Origin: Bacteroidia bacterium
Lineage (GTDB): Bacteria; Bacteroidota; Bacteroidia; JADZBD01
Reading direction: 5' to 3'
Assembly (NCBI GenBank): GCA_020852255.1
Contig: JADZBD010000015.1
Location: 1-64,000, forward strand
DNA length: 64,000 nucleotides
Positions 23,483-32,895 of this stretch are shown piece after piece. Positions within the stretch are counted from its first letter, which is position 1. Every line of letters starts with the position of its first letter. The notes beneath the pieces are model-generated. The model was not told where the DNA came from and searched no databases. It was given only the letters and a program-made list of their open reading frames with translations. Both the position numbers and the translations under genes were made by a program.

Positions 23483-24063
23483 TTGAGAATAAAAAACAAG
23501 AAAATATTGAAGTAGGCGGCAGCGATAACAAAGTTGTAGGAGGTGATGATAATTCAAAGCACACGACCCACAACTATGTTTTAAGCAGTAAAGGAAAGCT
23601 GGGCAACCTTTTCAAGAAACTTACCGAAAAATACGAGAACAATGACACTATTAACCAAATATCCGAAGATTTAAAAAGATATACGGATGGCAGAGATACC
23701 ATTGGCTTGGAAGAAAAATTAAAGCAAGCAAACAAGAGCCATTTGTTTGATGACTTTTCCTGGTTAAAGCAGGAATTCTACAAGAAACTTGTAAAATACC
23801 AGAACTATGAACCCGCGCAGGAAATATTTGCCTTCATTTTAGCCATTGTTCTTGAGAGGTATCGCAACTACATACGCCCGAAGATTGCTAATAATGAATC
23901 CGAAGAGCAAATACTAAACTGTTTGTCCTCGGAAGTAATTCAACCGATTTTAAAATTGATTCACGATGAGGGCTGCGATGATATAATGCAGCTTTCCGCA
24001 ACAGAAATTGAAGGAATGTTTCATTATCTGACAGGTAATTGTCATATAAAGTGGTCATCATGA
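23479..24063 (+). CDS. ABC-three-component system C-terminal-domain protein
   Basis: 194 residues. The N-terminus carries GGSDNKVVGGDDNS, followed by a helical body ending in ATEIEGMFHYLTGNCHIKWS, which I recognise as the ABC-3C CTD signature (GM.YYLTGNCH..W). In ABC-3C systems this component normally carries or recruits the effector and works with a middle component and an SMC/Rad50-like ATPase. All three are here in order. Overlaps of ATGA type on both sides couple its translation to its neighbours. Confidence 0.75.
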   Translation: MIENKKQENIEVGGSDNKVVGGDDNSKHTTHNYVLSSKGKLGNLFKKLTEKYENNDTINQISEDLKRYTDGRDTIGLEEKLKQANKSHLFDDFSWLKQEFYKKLVKYQNYEPAQEIFAFILAIVLERYRNYIRPKIANNESEEQILNCLSSEVIQPILKLIHDEGCDDIMQLSATEIEGMFHYLTGNCHIKWSS

Positions 24064-24578
24064 TAGTCTATCAACAGGCATTTGATATTTATCATTCGGT
24101 ATTCCGATTGCTTCGGCTTCTCGACTTTTTCAATCGATCAGAAAGTGTGGAGGTAGAAAGATTAAGAATTTGGGACTTCTACTTACTCTACCCAAACAAA
24201 ATGTCGGAAATTAAATTACGGAGGGAGGAGGAAGATATAAGAAAGTTAATCCGAAACTATATTGTCAAAAAGGAAAATCCCTATGAAGAACTGAATGACT
24301 GCCGTATAATGTTTGAGAAAATACAGCCGTATCAAATTACTGCGATGAAGTGCCTTGCTTCCTATGGAGTAATCAATAAAGAAACACTATCTCTAAATAG
24401 AGTTTCTGTAATTAATAAAAACGAGTTACGTGCAAAGCTTGCGAATCTTCCTGTCTTAACAGACAAAGAAACGAATGCAGTAAAATTATTGACCTCACAT
24501 TTTTTCTTGATGCCTTTGGCTGGAGAATTCGGATTAAAGCAGCGCACTGGGTTGATAGAAAGCAAATATGATGCATAA
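24060..24578 (+). CDS. ABC-three-component system middle component
   Basis: 172 residues from the ATG at 24060, which overlaps the previous stop (ATGA). It begins YQQAFDIYHSVFRLLRLLDF, typical of ABC-3C middle components, with predicted winged-helix content. It probably bridges the ATPase and the CTD protein and may contact DNA. Its 3' end overlaps the ATPase gene by 11 bp. Confidence 0.7.
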   Translation: MIVYQQAFDIYHSVFRLLRLLDFFNRSESVEVERLRIWDFYLLYPNKMSEIKLRREEEDIRKLIRNYIVKKENPYEELNDCRIMFEKIQPYQITAMKCLASYGVINKETLSLNRVSVINKNELRAKLANLPVLTDKETNAVKLLTSHFFLMPLAGEFGLKQRTGLIESKYDA

Positions 24579-26484
24579 CAACCTTTACATAAACCGATTG
24601 GTCATCCTTTCTAATGAAGGGAAAGTCGCTTATGATGAAAAATATCATAAAGGTGTAAATATTATCCGAGGCGAGAATAGTAGCGGTAAATCGACAATAA
24701 GCCATTTTATTTTTTATGTTTTAGGGGGAGCATTTCATGAGTGGGTTAAGGAGGCTCGTAAATGTAATTGCGTTTTTGCGGAAACAGAATTAAATGGAGC
24801 TACGGTAACTTTAAAGCGCCATTTAACTTTTAATGAGCAGGGCCGTGCTAATGACAAGGAGGGCATATACTTTTTCTGGGGGCCATACGAAGACGCAAAA
24901 AAAGCGGTGGAAGGTTGGCTTTACTTTGGCTACAATAGCACCTCCGATAAAAAAAGTTTTTCAAATGTAATTTTTGAGAATCTAAATATACCCGTAGTAA
25001 AAGGAGATAACAATATTACCATACATCAGCTCCTGCGTCTTATTTACGTAGATCAGGATTCTCCAACAAGCTCTTTATTCCTATACGAACAATTCGATAC
25101 CACCCTTACAAGAGAAACGGTTGCAGAATTGCTTCTGGGCGTATATAATCAGGAGTTATATGACAAAAAACAGCGTGCATTGGAAGTAAGTAGTGAACTT
25201 GAAACAACACGGACTGAAATAAAAGTTATTAAAAAGTTTACGCCCGACCCGTACCACTTGATACCTGCGAATATTAAGACTCAAATTGAGCAAAAAGAAA
25301 AAGAGATCGAGGAGGTAGATAACGAGATAGTTGCCCTATCAACCAAAGCAAAGCAGGTGCGATATGCTAAGAGTACCAAATTGGAATTCGAGAAATTAAA
25401 TGAGGAAGCGATTGCACAAAGAAAAAAAATAAAGGAGCTTGCCAATGATTTAAGTAAGCTGACGCTTGAAGTTGCAGATACTGAACTTTTCATTGATGCC
25501 CTTGAGAACAAAAAGAGAGCAGTTAGTAGTTCTATCAGTACCAGGGAGCTTTTAGGGGCATTTGAGTTAGATTTTTGTCCAGAATGTCTTAGTGAAATCC
25601 CTAAAATTGATAATAAGGAGATTTGTAAGCTATGCAAAACGCCCGTCCAAGATTCGATTGGAGTGACGAAAGCCCGAAAGATTGAGCAGGAAATTTCGTT
25701 TCAGATAAAAGAATCAAAAAAGATTGTAGAGCAACGGAAACGTTCAGAGCTGGAGTTGAAAAGCACATTTGATTCTGAACAAATTAAATTACATCAGATC
25801 CAGGAAAAGGTTAATCAGGCACTAAATGACGTAAGTTCTTATAGGGAAGAGAAGATAAATAGTCTATATACGGGGCGAGGGTTTATTGATGGAGAAATTA
25901 TTCAGCTCCGTACACTTTTAGAAAATGCTGAGTTATATGAAAGGCTAATCAAAAAACAGAGTGAGCTTGAGCAGGAACAAGATGCTTTGGACTACTCGAT
26001 TAAGATATTAATACAGCAACAGGAAAAACTCAAGAAAGATATTAATGTTGCAACTGAAGGTAAAGGTATATATCTGTTAAATAATGATCTTAAAAGGCAG
26101 GATGAATTTTTTGAAGCTAAGGAATTTCACATTGACTACCGTAACAACATTGCTTTTATCGCAGATAAGGAGGCAAAATATTCAGCCAGCTCCAGCTTTT
26201 ATTTAAAAACATCTGCCAGGTATGCGATATTCTTTGCATCCTTAGAAATTGAACGCATGAGATTCCCTCGATTTATTTTATGCGACAACATGGAAGATAA
26301 AGGAATAGAAAAAGAGCGCGCACAAAATTTCCAGCGCATCATCGTAAAAGAAGCTGAAACTCATTCCGAAAACTCATATCAGGTCATTTATACTACGTCC
26401 TTTATACCTGACGAATTGAATAATGAAAAATACTGTGTTGGAGAATTTTATACAGAGCAATCACGTAGTCTAAAGAATGTATAG
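24568..26484 (+). CDS. Rad50/SMC-like ABC ATPase of the ABC-3C (Lamassu-like) system
   Basis: 638 residues (an in-frame ATG at 24571 is the alternative start). Walker A GENSSGKST lies near residue 36. Two coiled-coil arms flank a four-Cys hook (FCPEC near 336 and CKLC near 352), as in Rad50. The C-terminal half holds ASSSFYLKTSARYAIFFA (signature region) and FPRFILCDNMEDKG (Walker B/D-loop). Such ATPases sense unusual DNA or phage replication and license an effector. This is the core sensor of the cassette. Confidence 0.85.
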   Translation: MMHNNLYINRLVILSNEGKVAYDEKYHKGVNIIRGENSSGKSTISHFIFYVLGGAFHEWVKEARKCNCVFAETELNGATVTLKRHLTFNEQGRANDKEGIYFFWGPYEDAKKAVEGWLYFGYNSTSDKKSFSNVIFENLNIPVVKGDNNITIHQLLRLIYVDQDSPTSSLFLYEQFDTTLTRETVAELLLGVYNQELYDKKQRALEVSSELETTRTEIKVIKKFTPDPYHLIPANIKTQIEQKEKEIEEVDNEIVALSTKAKQVRYAKSTKLEFEKLNEEAIAQRKKIKELANDLSKLTLEVADTELFIDALENKKRAVSSSISTRELLGAFELDFCPECLSEIPKIDNKEICKLCKTPVQDSIGVTKARKIEQEISFQIKESKKIVEQRKRSELELKSTFDSEQIKLHQIQEKVNQALNDVSSYREEKINSLYTGRGFIDGEIIQLRTLLENAELYERLIKKQSELEQEQDALDYSIKILIQQQEKLKKDINVATEGKGIYLLNNDLKRQDEFFEAKEFHIDYRNNIAFIADKEAKYSASSSFYLKTSARYAIFFASLEIERMRFPRFILCDNMEDKGIEKERAQNFQRIIVKEAETHSENSYQVIYTTSFIPDELNNEKYCVGEFYTEQSRSLKNV

Positions 26485-26505
26485 ATATATGCTTCAAGGA
26501 AAATC

Positions 26506-28374
26506 ATGGAGAATCAAACAGACAAATTTAATGAACGCCAAAGGAAGCAGAAATTTCTATCCTTCCTGCTCCATCTCCATAGGATTATTCCAAAAGATTC
26601 TTTCGTTTCTATTACTCTTGAAAAGGTAGTCGAAAAATTTTCGGTTCCTCCTACTTTTGTTCAAATTCTTCTCTGGAAAAAAATCATTTGTTTGGATGAA
26701 GGGAAGGTGGATTGTTACCGATGGGATAGTATTCATCCAAACGTCTATATGGCTGAAAAACTACTTGCTTCGGAGCAGGAATATATCGCTGGCCAGAAGC
26801 AAATAATAGAAGAAAGGAAAGAACAAGCCAAAGCGGAGCAAGTAGTTGTTACGAATGCAATAACGACCGAGACGTATAGAGTTTCCGGTGAAGAACTGCG
26901 ACCCTATCAGAGAAATGGTATTGCTAAGATTTTTGAAAAGTGGAAGGAGGGAAAAAGAAGTGTTCTTTTCCAAATGCCCACCGGGACCGGAAAAACTGTC
27001 CTCTTCAATGAAATTGTGAAGATGGGCTTTGACAAGAACAGGAAGGTGCTGATTGTGGTGCATCGGATCGAATTGGTAGATCAAATAACCAAAAAGCTGA
27101 TTAAAAAAGGTGTTAATGTGGGACAAATTATCGCTGGACAGAAGGTTGACTATTCAAAAATTGTTCAGGTGGCGAGCATTCAAACTCTCTCAAGGAGGGA
27201 TCATCCTGAAGCGAATTTGATAATTATTGATGAATGTCACCATTCAAAAGCTGCCACATACAAGAAGCTCTGGGAGATTTACCCGGAAGCTAAATTCTTA
27301 GGTGTAACGGCCACGCCATATAGATTAAGTGGAGAGGGATTTGATGATCTGTTTGACGACTTGATCGTTTCAATGTCAATAAATGATTTTATCCAGAGGG
27401 GCTATCTCTCGGAGGTAACGCACTACTCGTGCTCAACTCCCGATTTATCGAGTGTAAAGCAGAGCAAGGGCGACTATGTTACCGGAATGCTTTCAAATGT
27501 TATGCTTGATAATTCAATTATGAAGGACATTGTTGAAAGCTATCAAGAGATTTGTCCGGGAAAGTCTACCATTGTTTTCGGTGTAGATGTTGAGCATAGC
27601 AAAGAAATGGTTTCCCGTTTTAAGCAAGCGGGGGTTTTAGCTGAACACATAGATGCTAAAACCCCAAAAGAACAACGAGAGGCGATTTTGAGTGACTTTA
27701 GGAAAGGTATTATCAAGGTCGTCAGCAATGTGGAGATTATTACTGAGGGATTTGATTTTCCAGAGTGCGAAGCGGTAATTCTTGCAAGACCCACGAAGTC
27801 TCTTTCCCTTTATCTGCAAATGGTAGGCCGGGTCATGCGGCCAGCTCAGGGAAAAAAGGAGGGCATCATACTGGACAATGCTGGATTGTGGTTGGAACAC
27901 GGCCTATCTACTATCGACAGAGAATGGTCTTTATATCCGGTAAAGAAAAAGCGCAAGAAGGACCTTATGCCTACGAATGAAGTTGCCTTAGATAAGGACG
28001 GCATTATTCGGGAGGTAGATAGATTCCGGCCAACTGAGGTAAAGAATATGAAACTTGTGCCCGTTTCAGTAGCGTTAAAGCGACTGCTTCATTTTGAAAC
28101 GCTGGTATCGAACGCAAAGTTCAGGGGCTATAAACTTCATAATGCTTATTATAAGTATGTCGAATATGTGGAGGAAGAAGAGCAAACAATTACAAAGGAG
28201 GAATTTGATTACATCAAGAAAAGGCTTTCATATCTCAGTACGTTGGTTGAGCCTGATAAGGCTATTCACCCTGGTTTTTGGTATCACGAGGATAAACGCA
28301 TTACTAACGCTCTTGCTGAAGAAAGACAAAAGATTTTTTCTGAAAAATCCGTTCAAGCGCCTTTTAACATATAA
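26506..28374 (+). CDS. SF2 (DECH-box) helicase
   Basis: 622 residues. Residues 1-125 look like a winged-helix-containing leader. The helicase core shows Walker A MPTGTGKT (157-164), IIIDECHHSK, GVTATPYR, then the C-terminal domain with VEIITEGFDFP and QMVGRVMRP. It is close to the SSL2/UvsW-like DNA helicases found beside nucleases in defence loci. It starts 21 bp after the ABC ATPase gene, so co-transcription is likely; whether it belongs to the same system is open. Confidence 0.85.
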   Translation: MENQTDKFNERQRKQKFLSFLLHLHRIIPKDSFVSITLEKVVEKFSVPPTFVQILLWKKIICLDEGKVDCYRWDSIHPNVYMAEKLLASEQEYIAGQKQIIEERKEQAKAEQVVVTNAITTETYRVSGEELRPYQRNGIAKIFEKWKEGKRSVLFQMPTGTGKTVLFNEIVKMGFDKNRKVLIVVHRIELVDQITKKLIKKGVNVGQIIAGQKVDYSKIVQVASIQTLSRRDHPEANLIIIDECHHSKAATYKKLWEIYPEAKFLGVTATPYRLSGEGFDDLFDDLIVSMSINDFIQRGYLSEVTHYSCSTPDLSSVKQSKGDYVTGMLSNVMLDNSIMKDIVESYQEICPGKSTIVFGVDVEHSKEMVSRFKQAGVLAEHIDAKTPKEQREAILSDFRKGIIKVVSNVEIITEGFDFPECEAVILARPTKSLSLYLQMVGRVMRPAQGKKEGIILDNAGLWLEHGLSTIDREWSLYPVKKKRKKDLMPTNEVALDKDGIIREVDRFRPTEVKNMKLVPVSVALKRLLHFETLVSNAKFRGYKLHNAYYKYVEYVEEEEQTITKEEFDYIKKRLSYLSTLVEPDKAIHPGFWYHEDKRITNALAEERQKIFSEKSVQAPFNI

Positions 28375-28405
28375 CCTATTTTTTTAATACTCTAATCTTA
28401 TAACA

Positions 28406-29434
28406 ATGGCAAAGACAAGTAAAAAACACAAGTGCCCCCTTTGCGGTTCACTCCTGGCAGAAATTAAATATTATGAAATTGTTGGGGTATGGGACGCTAA
28501 GGCTAAGGCCGAACAGCAAATAAAAAAGGAACTGGCAACAGCGCGACAACAGACACAGAAATTGGCTGCCGAGCATAAAGCCACTATGAAAAAACTGGAA
28601 AAGGAAAAGCGGCTTGCAATCAAAGATGGAATTGAAAAAGGAAAGCAGAAAGAGAAATCAAGGGCCGATAGACTGTCAAAACTTGTGAACAAGCAATCTG
28701 AAGATTTACAGCAGGCAACCAGAAAGATCAAAGAACTTGAGAAGCATCTGAAAGACGGGACAACTCCCCAAACCGCTGGACACGATTTTGAAAGGGAAAT
28801 TGTCAAGCAACTTGAAAAGGAATTTCCTTCAGATAAAATTGAACATCATGGAAAAGGTGGTGACATTTTTCATAGAGTATTTTTTAAATCGAAGGAAATC
28901 GGAAGTATTTTGTACGAGTGCAAGAAAACAACCAAATTCCTTCCCGATTACGTGCATCAGACAAAACGAGCAATCTCGTCCCGAAATGCGAGTTATGGTG
29001 TTTTAATAACATTTGCAACGAGAAAAAATGCACAAGGATTCTTTGTGGACAACGACATAATTGTTGTCCATCCATACGGCACGATTCACATTGCTCAGGT
29101 TTTACGCAATTTCCTGCTGGGGCAACATACATTAAATCTTAGCCAGCAACAGCTCGAAGAGCGGTCGCGTAATCTTATGGAATTTATCAAGGGCGATGAC
29201 TTTAAAAACTCAATGGACAACACAATTTACCGAACACAGGAGCTTGCCAAAATTCTAATGCAGGAGCATAAAGATCACATGAAAAGTTGGGGAAAGAGAT
29301 TTCAGCACTATAATGGCATACATGGCAACACAAGCGGGCTGCAAATCGCTACTAAAAATATTCTCAATGGATTGCCTATCAATAAAAATCTGATTAAATC
29401 GGAAATTAAGCAGTTGCCTTCACCTGAACTGTGA
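28406..29434 (+). CDS. DUF2130-like protein: zinc knuckle, coiled coil, PD-(D/E)xK nuclease domain
   Basis: 342 residues. An N-terminal CPLCG motif is followed by a Lys/Glu-rich coiled coil (about 30-118). A restriction-endonuclease-like domain then begins at GHDFEREIVKQL, with HHGKGGDIFHRVF and ILYECKKT giving the D...ExK catalytic pattern (ECK). A helical tail ends the protein. It fits the DUF2130 layout. It is probably a DNA nuclease partner of the helicase, 31 bp upstream. Confidence 0.75.
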   Translation: MAKTSKKHKCPLCGSLLAEIKYYEIVGVWDAKAKAEQQIKKELATARQQTQKLAAEHKATMKKLEKEKRLAIKDGIEKGKQKEKSRADRLSKLVNKQSEDLQQATRKIKELEKHLKDGTTPQTAGHDFEREIVKQLEKEFPSDKIEHHGKGGDIFHRVFFKSKEIGSILYECKKTTKFLPDYVHQTKRAISSRNASYGVLITFATRKNAQGFFVDNDIIVVHPYGTIHIAQVLRNFLLGQHTLNLSQQQLEERSRNLMEFIKGDDFKNSMDNTIYRTQELAKILMQEHKDHMKSWGKRFQHYNGIHGNTSGLQIATKNILNGLPINKNLIKSEIKQLPSPEL

Positions 29435-29456
29435 CATTTCTCGACTGTTATGTAAA

Positions 29457-30212
29457 ATGAGTGCCTTAATCATTCCATGCTATATAAAATCACAATGGGA
29501 CATTGACTGCCTGAACAGGCTGCTGAACAGCGTTAGGGAACAAAATCAACCCTTCGAGAGGGTTTATCTGATTGACGATGCAAGCCCTTTGAAATATGCC
29601 CCTCGACATGATTTTATCGAACACATTATCTTGAGTGTAAACGGAGGCCCTGCAAGAGCAAGGAATGCGGGAATTGACCGCGCCCTGAAGCTCGGCATTC
29701 AGCATATTCTTTTCACCGATCACGACTGCATACTTGACAAGCAATGGAATGCCCAAATGGTTTCATTCCTGGATCAAACCGACTTTGCTGCGGTAGGTGG
29801 AATGACCCATTCCTGGGGGAACACATTCCTGGATCACTACCATGACATTAACGGAACCCTGGCAGGTAAATGGCTTTTGCCGGATAGAAAAGAGCTATGG
29901 TATATGCCTTCCTTGAATTTCGGCATGAAGGCATTTGCGGCTGAACAATTTCCCTTTGATGAAAGATTCCCAACTGCTGCCGGAGAGGACGTTGATTTGT
30001 GTTTGAGGCTACGCAGCAAATACAAGATCGGCTTTTGTCCCGATGCAAAACTATGGCACGACTACGGGTATAAAAACTCGATTTCAGGTTTCGGTAAGTT
30101 CGTTAAGCTATTCAAGAAATACAAAAGCTCCAGCGCAACGGTTTACGAGGGGCATACTGTACTGATGTGGGATTCTTCCGAATCGATCTTTAAAGGGAAC
30201 ATGATACAATGA
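29457..30212 (+). CDS. Family 2-type glycosyltransferase
   Basis: 251 residues with a GT-A fold: LIIPCYIKSQ at the start, VYLIDDASPL, NGGPARARNAGID, and the metal-binding DHD in FTDHDCIL. GEDVDLCLRLRSKY near 180-195 is the acceptor-side motif of many GT2 enzymes. No membrane helix is evident. It is the first of three tightly coupled genes, overlapping the radical SAM gene by ATGA. The acceptor is unknown. Confidence 0.85.
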   Translation: MSALIIPCYIKSQWDIDCLNRLLNSVREQNQPFERVYLIDDASPLKYAPRHDFIEHIILSVNGGPARARNAGIDRALKLGIQHILFTDHDCILDKQWNAQMVSFLDQTDFAAVGGMTHSWGNTFLDHYHDINGTLAGKWLLPDRKELWYMPSLNFGMKAFAAEQFPFDERFPTAAGEDVDLCLRLRSKYKIGFCPDAKLWHDYGYKNSISGFGKFVKLFKKYKSSSATVYEGHTVLMWDSSESIFKGNMIQ

Positions 30213-31228
30213 GTTTGATTTACCGGCTTAGGAAAAAGCAACCCAATTTAACGCATGGCTTCTTCGATTATCTCGGAGAAATCAGGCCATTTGTGAAAAG
30301 AGTGAGGAAACCTCACCTGGTTATTCCTATGGTTCTATTAAAGTCAATAGAATGGAGCATTTACAGATGGTATAAAACCCCTATAAGACGTTTTTACGGG
30401 ATCAAGGGGAATGAGCTGATCTACATGATAACAAACGCCTGTAATGACCGCTGTCCGAAATGCGGAATCTGGGAAAGGCCGGAACCGCAAAGCCAGCATT
30501 TGATAGTTGCTCACTTTATTAATTGCTTAAAGAGGCTTCATCACAATTTATATCAGGTTACATTGACGGGCGGTGAACCATTGCTGTTTAAAAAAGACGT
30601 AATGCTGATTGCTGAAGAAGCGAAGACGTTGAATGTTCCTATGGTAACTGTTACCAATGGACGATTTCTTGACGAAGCATTTTTAACGCGATATAAGGAG
30701 CTTGGTCATATACTTGTGATTTCGGTAGATTCGGTAAATAAGGATAAGTGGAATGAATTTAGGGGCAGAAAAAACTTTGGCATTGTAATGCCTAAGATCA
30801 TGCTTGCAAAACAAATTTTGGGCGATCAACTCAGAATTCAGGGAGTGCTTTCAAAGGAAACAGCAGAGGAAATACCAAAAGTAAGAGACTGGTGTAAACA
30901 GCATGGTCTTCAATTCAACGTCCAATTCAACCAGGACTTTGGCGGCCATTGGAATAACGCTTCGGGGGAGCAAGTCAATTATGAGAACGATACCCCATGT
31001 GCTGCACGGAAAAATATTTGCATCTATCCGAATGGAGATGTCGTAAAGTGTTTTGACCATCGGAGGATTCCTTTGGCAAAAGAGCCATTGGGTAACATAT
31101 CCAGGCAAGATATTATCGAAATCCTCTGCACCAAGCAATCAACAGAGGTGTCAAAAATTATGAAGACCTGCAATTTACCCTGTAAGAATATGTCGTGCAA
31201 TAAGCCTCAATCCCTGCTTTTCAACTGA
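30209..31228 (+). CDS. Radical SAM enzyme with SPASM-like C-terminus
   Basis: 339 residues. The N-terminal 65 residues form a basic leader. The cluster-binding motif CNDRCPKC (Cys78, 82, 85) follows, then TLTGGEPLLF and VTVTNGRFL, the standard radical SAM elements. The C-terminal part has several Cys (DTPCAARKNICIYPNGDVVK, CNLPCKNMSC), consistent with auxiliary iron-sulphur binding as in SPASM peptide-modifying or sugar-modifying enzymes. No small precursor peptide gene is seen beside it. Confidence 0.85.
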   Translation: MSLIYRLRKKQPNLTHGFFDYLGEIRPFVKRVRKPHLVIPMVLLKSIEWSIYRWYKTPIRRFYGIKGNELIYMITNACNDRCPKCGIWERPEPQSQHLIVAHFINCLKRLHHNLYQVTLTGGEPLLFKKDVMLIAEEAKTLNVPMVTVTNGRFLDEAFLTRYKELGHILVISVDSVNKDKWNEFRGRKNFGIVMPKIMLAKQILGDQLRIQGVLSKETAEEIPKVRDWCKQHGLQFNVQFNQDFGGHWNNASGEQVNYENDTPCAARKNICIYPNGDVVKCFDHRRIPLAKEPLGNISRQDIIEILCTKQSTEVSKIMKTCNLPCKNMSCNKPQSLLFN

Positions 31229-31758
31229 TGCCGGAGAATAAAACTGACATAATAATCCTTCGGGGAGCGCCTGGATCGGGCAAGTCGCAAACCGCAAAAA
31301 GTTTATCCAGGTATTTTCCGAAAGGGGCCCGGCTGGAAGTTGACACGATCCGTCAAATGGTGATCTCCGTTGACTGGAAAAACCAGCAAGAGCATATCAA
31401 TATGTTGCAAGTTTCAACTGGCTTGGTGAATGATTTCCTCAAGCATGGTTTCAGACCTGTCATCGTGGTTGATACCTTTAGCGGAAATAAAATCGAAAAA
31501 TATCTGGAAACACTTCGTAACCTGGATGGTAATCTCATCATTAAAATATTCGGCCTTTATGTGTCGGGCGAGGAGTTGAAAAAGAGACTGGAACTTCGGT
31601 CGAATGATGAGTTTCGGGATTTTCCAATATGCAGAAAACTGAATAATGACGTTCAGAATATAAGGTACGAAAGCGAATTTCAAATTGATACTACGGGTCT
31701 TATAGCGAATAAAACGGCTGAAATAATATTTAGACAACTCTGCAAGGTGAAGATATGA
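31228..31758 (+). CDS. P-loop kinase (AAA_33/zeta-toxin-like)
   Basis: 176 residues. Walker A GAPGSGKSQ lies near residue 12, VDTIRQM near 38, and a basic lid (KKRLELRSNDEFRDFP). The fold resembles small-molecule or nucleic acid end kinases and zeta toxins. The start overlaps the radical SAM stop (TGATG). With the two upstream genes it forms a glycosyl-radical-phospho modification cassette of unknown product. Confidence 0.7.
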   Translation: MPENKTDIIILRGAPGSGKSQTAKSLSRYFPKGARLEVDTIRQMVISVDWKNQQEHINMLQVSTGLVNDFLKHGFRPVIVVDTFSGNKIEKYLETLRNLDGNLIIKIFGLYVSGEELKKRLELRSNDEFRDFPICRKLNNDVQNIRYESEFQIDTTGLIANKTAEIIFRQLCKVKI

Positions 31759-31791
31759 TACAAATACTTGTAATATTTTTTCTTATCCTGC

Positions 31792-32451
31792 TCAATCCAT
31801 AGAAATGGATGGAGTTGTTTGAAAATACTTTTTATCCTCCAAAATATCGAGCATAAATTTTGCTACATCTTTTCTGTTAATTGTCATCCGTAATTTATTT
31901 TCTCCTTTAAAACTCACTCTTATAGGAGAATGCCAATTCTCGTTGGTAAGTCCGACCGGGCGAACTGCCGTCCAATCAAGCCCGCTTTGACGAAGCACCT
32001 TCTCCTGATCCTCATGCCCGGCATAAGCAATGCCAACCTTTGTTTTATTAATGAGGAAACGAAACATCCAATTGACTTCGCTGTAACTATCGCCTACTCC
32101 CCATGCAGAAACAGTTATAACTCTTCGAACACCGCTATCGTTCATTGCTTTTACAATATTTTTCATAGCTATATCTAACAAGTTTGGAGGCGTTACAACT
32201 TTTGCCCAGGGCCAGTCGGATTTCCGAGCAATGTTCAATGCTACTAAAACTGCATCGCAACCTTCTATGGTTGCAAGTACATCTTCATATTCTAACGGAG
32301 AACCAATAATGGAAAAGGCTTTCCTCTCTGTAATTTTTTCTTTGGATTTTTCCCTAACGAGGCAAATAGGTATAATGCCCCTCGCTGCAACTTGCTCTAC
32401 GAGATGTTTCCCTGTTCTTCCGGTTCCACCGAAAATGGCAACTTTTTCCAT
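31792..32451 (-). CDS. NAD(P)-binding SDR-like oxidoreductase (NmrA/atypical SDR)
   Basis: 219 residues with a Rossmann start VAIFGGTGRTGKHLVEQ (GxxGxxG), GCDAVLVALN and VITVSAWGVGDS. It lacks the usual YxxxK pair, as in atypical SDRs that act as reductases or redox sensors. It ends 3 bp before the DoxX gene start region, likely in one transcript with it. Convergent with the kinase gene across 33 bp, where an island boundary may lie. Confidence 0.8.
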   Translation of the reverse strand: MEKVAIFGGTGRTGKHLVEQVAARGIIPICLVREKSKEKITERKAFSIIGSPLEYEDVLATIEGCDAVLVALNIARKSDWPWAKVVTPPNLLDIAMKNIVKAMNDSGVRRVITVSAWGVGDSYSEVNWMFRFLINKTKVGIAYAGHEDQEKVLRQSGLDWTAVRPVGLTNENWHSPIRVSFKGENKLRMTINRKDVAKFMLDILEDKKYFQTTPSISMD

Positions 32452-32454
32452 TCA

Positions 32455-32835
32455 TTACTTTTTAAAACTCGCCAGCATTTCGGGGTTACGCAAATAGTTG
32501 GCAACCCAAACCAATAACAGCATTATTGCTTGTGGAATGTACATTTCTCCGTGCTCCATGTGTGTGGCTATTGAACCGCCTAAATGCGCAGATAGCAACA
32601 AAACGCCTAATGATGATGTTCGGGGAATTAGAAATAAAATTGCTGCAATGAGTTCGCCCAATCCTATTAACATCAATTTGCCTTCCAAGCCCCATTTGAC
32701 AAAGTTAACAGCAATTTCTGCATCCTTACCTGCCATCAATTTCATGGTTGCACTCATTATGAATAATGCTGACATTAGTCCGACAAATATCCATGCGGTT
32801 ATTTTTCTGCCTTTTGATAATGGTTTTGTTTCCAT
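32455..32835 (-). CDS. DoxX-family membrane protein
   Basis: 126 residues with four membrane helices (ITAWIFVGLMSALFIMSATM, LMLIGLGELIAAILFLIP, LGVLLLSAHLGGSIATHM, AIMLLLVWVANYL). The HMEHGEMY segment is usual for DoxX-like proteins. The family is loosely linked to redox control or small-molecule transport; function here is not defined. Confidence 0.8.
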   Translation of the reverse strand: METKPLSKGRKITAWIFVGLMSALFIMSATMKLMAGKDAEIAVNFVKWGLEGKLMLIGLGELIAAILFLIPRTSSLGVLLLSAHLGGSIATHMEHGEMYIPQAIMLLLVWVANYLRNPEMLASFKK

Positions 32836-32895
32836 AGTTGTTTGAATTTATTGATTAATGTATTTGGTTGCTTTCACCCACGATAATTGCTGCAT

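Noticed and set aside
23453-23555. 17-bp direct repeat (GGAGGTGATGATAATTC, copies at 23453 and 23539) as a possible att site
   Set aside because: Both copies lie in coding frame and encode the shared GGDDNS core, so protein motif duplication explains them.
31759-31800. Right attachment site directly after the kinase gene
   Set aside because: Orientation and composition change here, but no repeat matching the left end can be checked because that end is outside the window.
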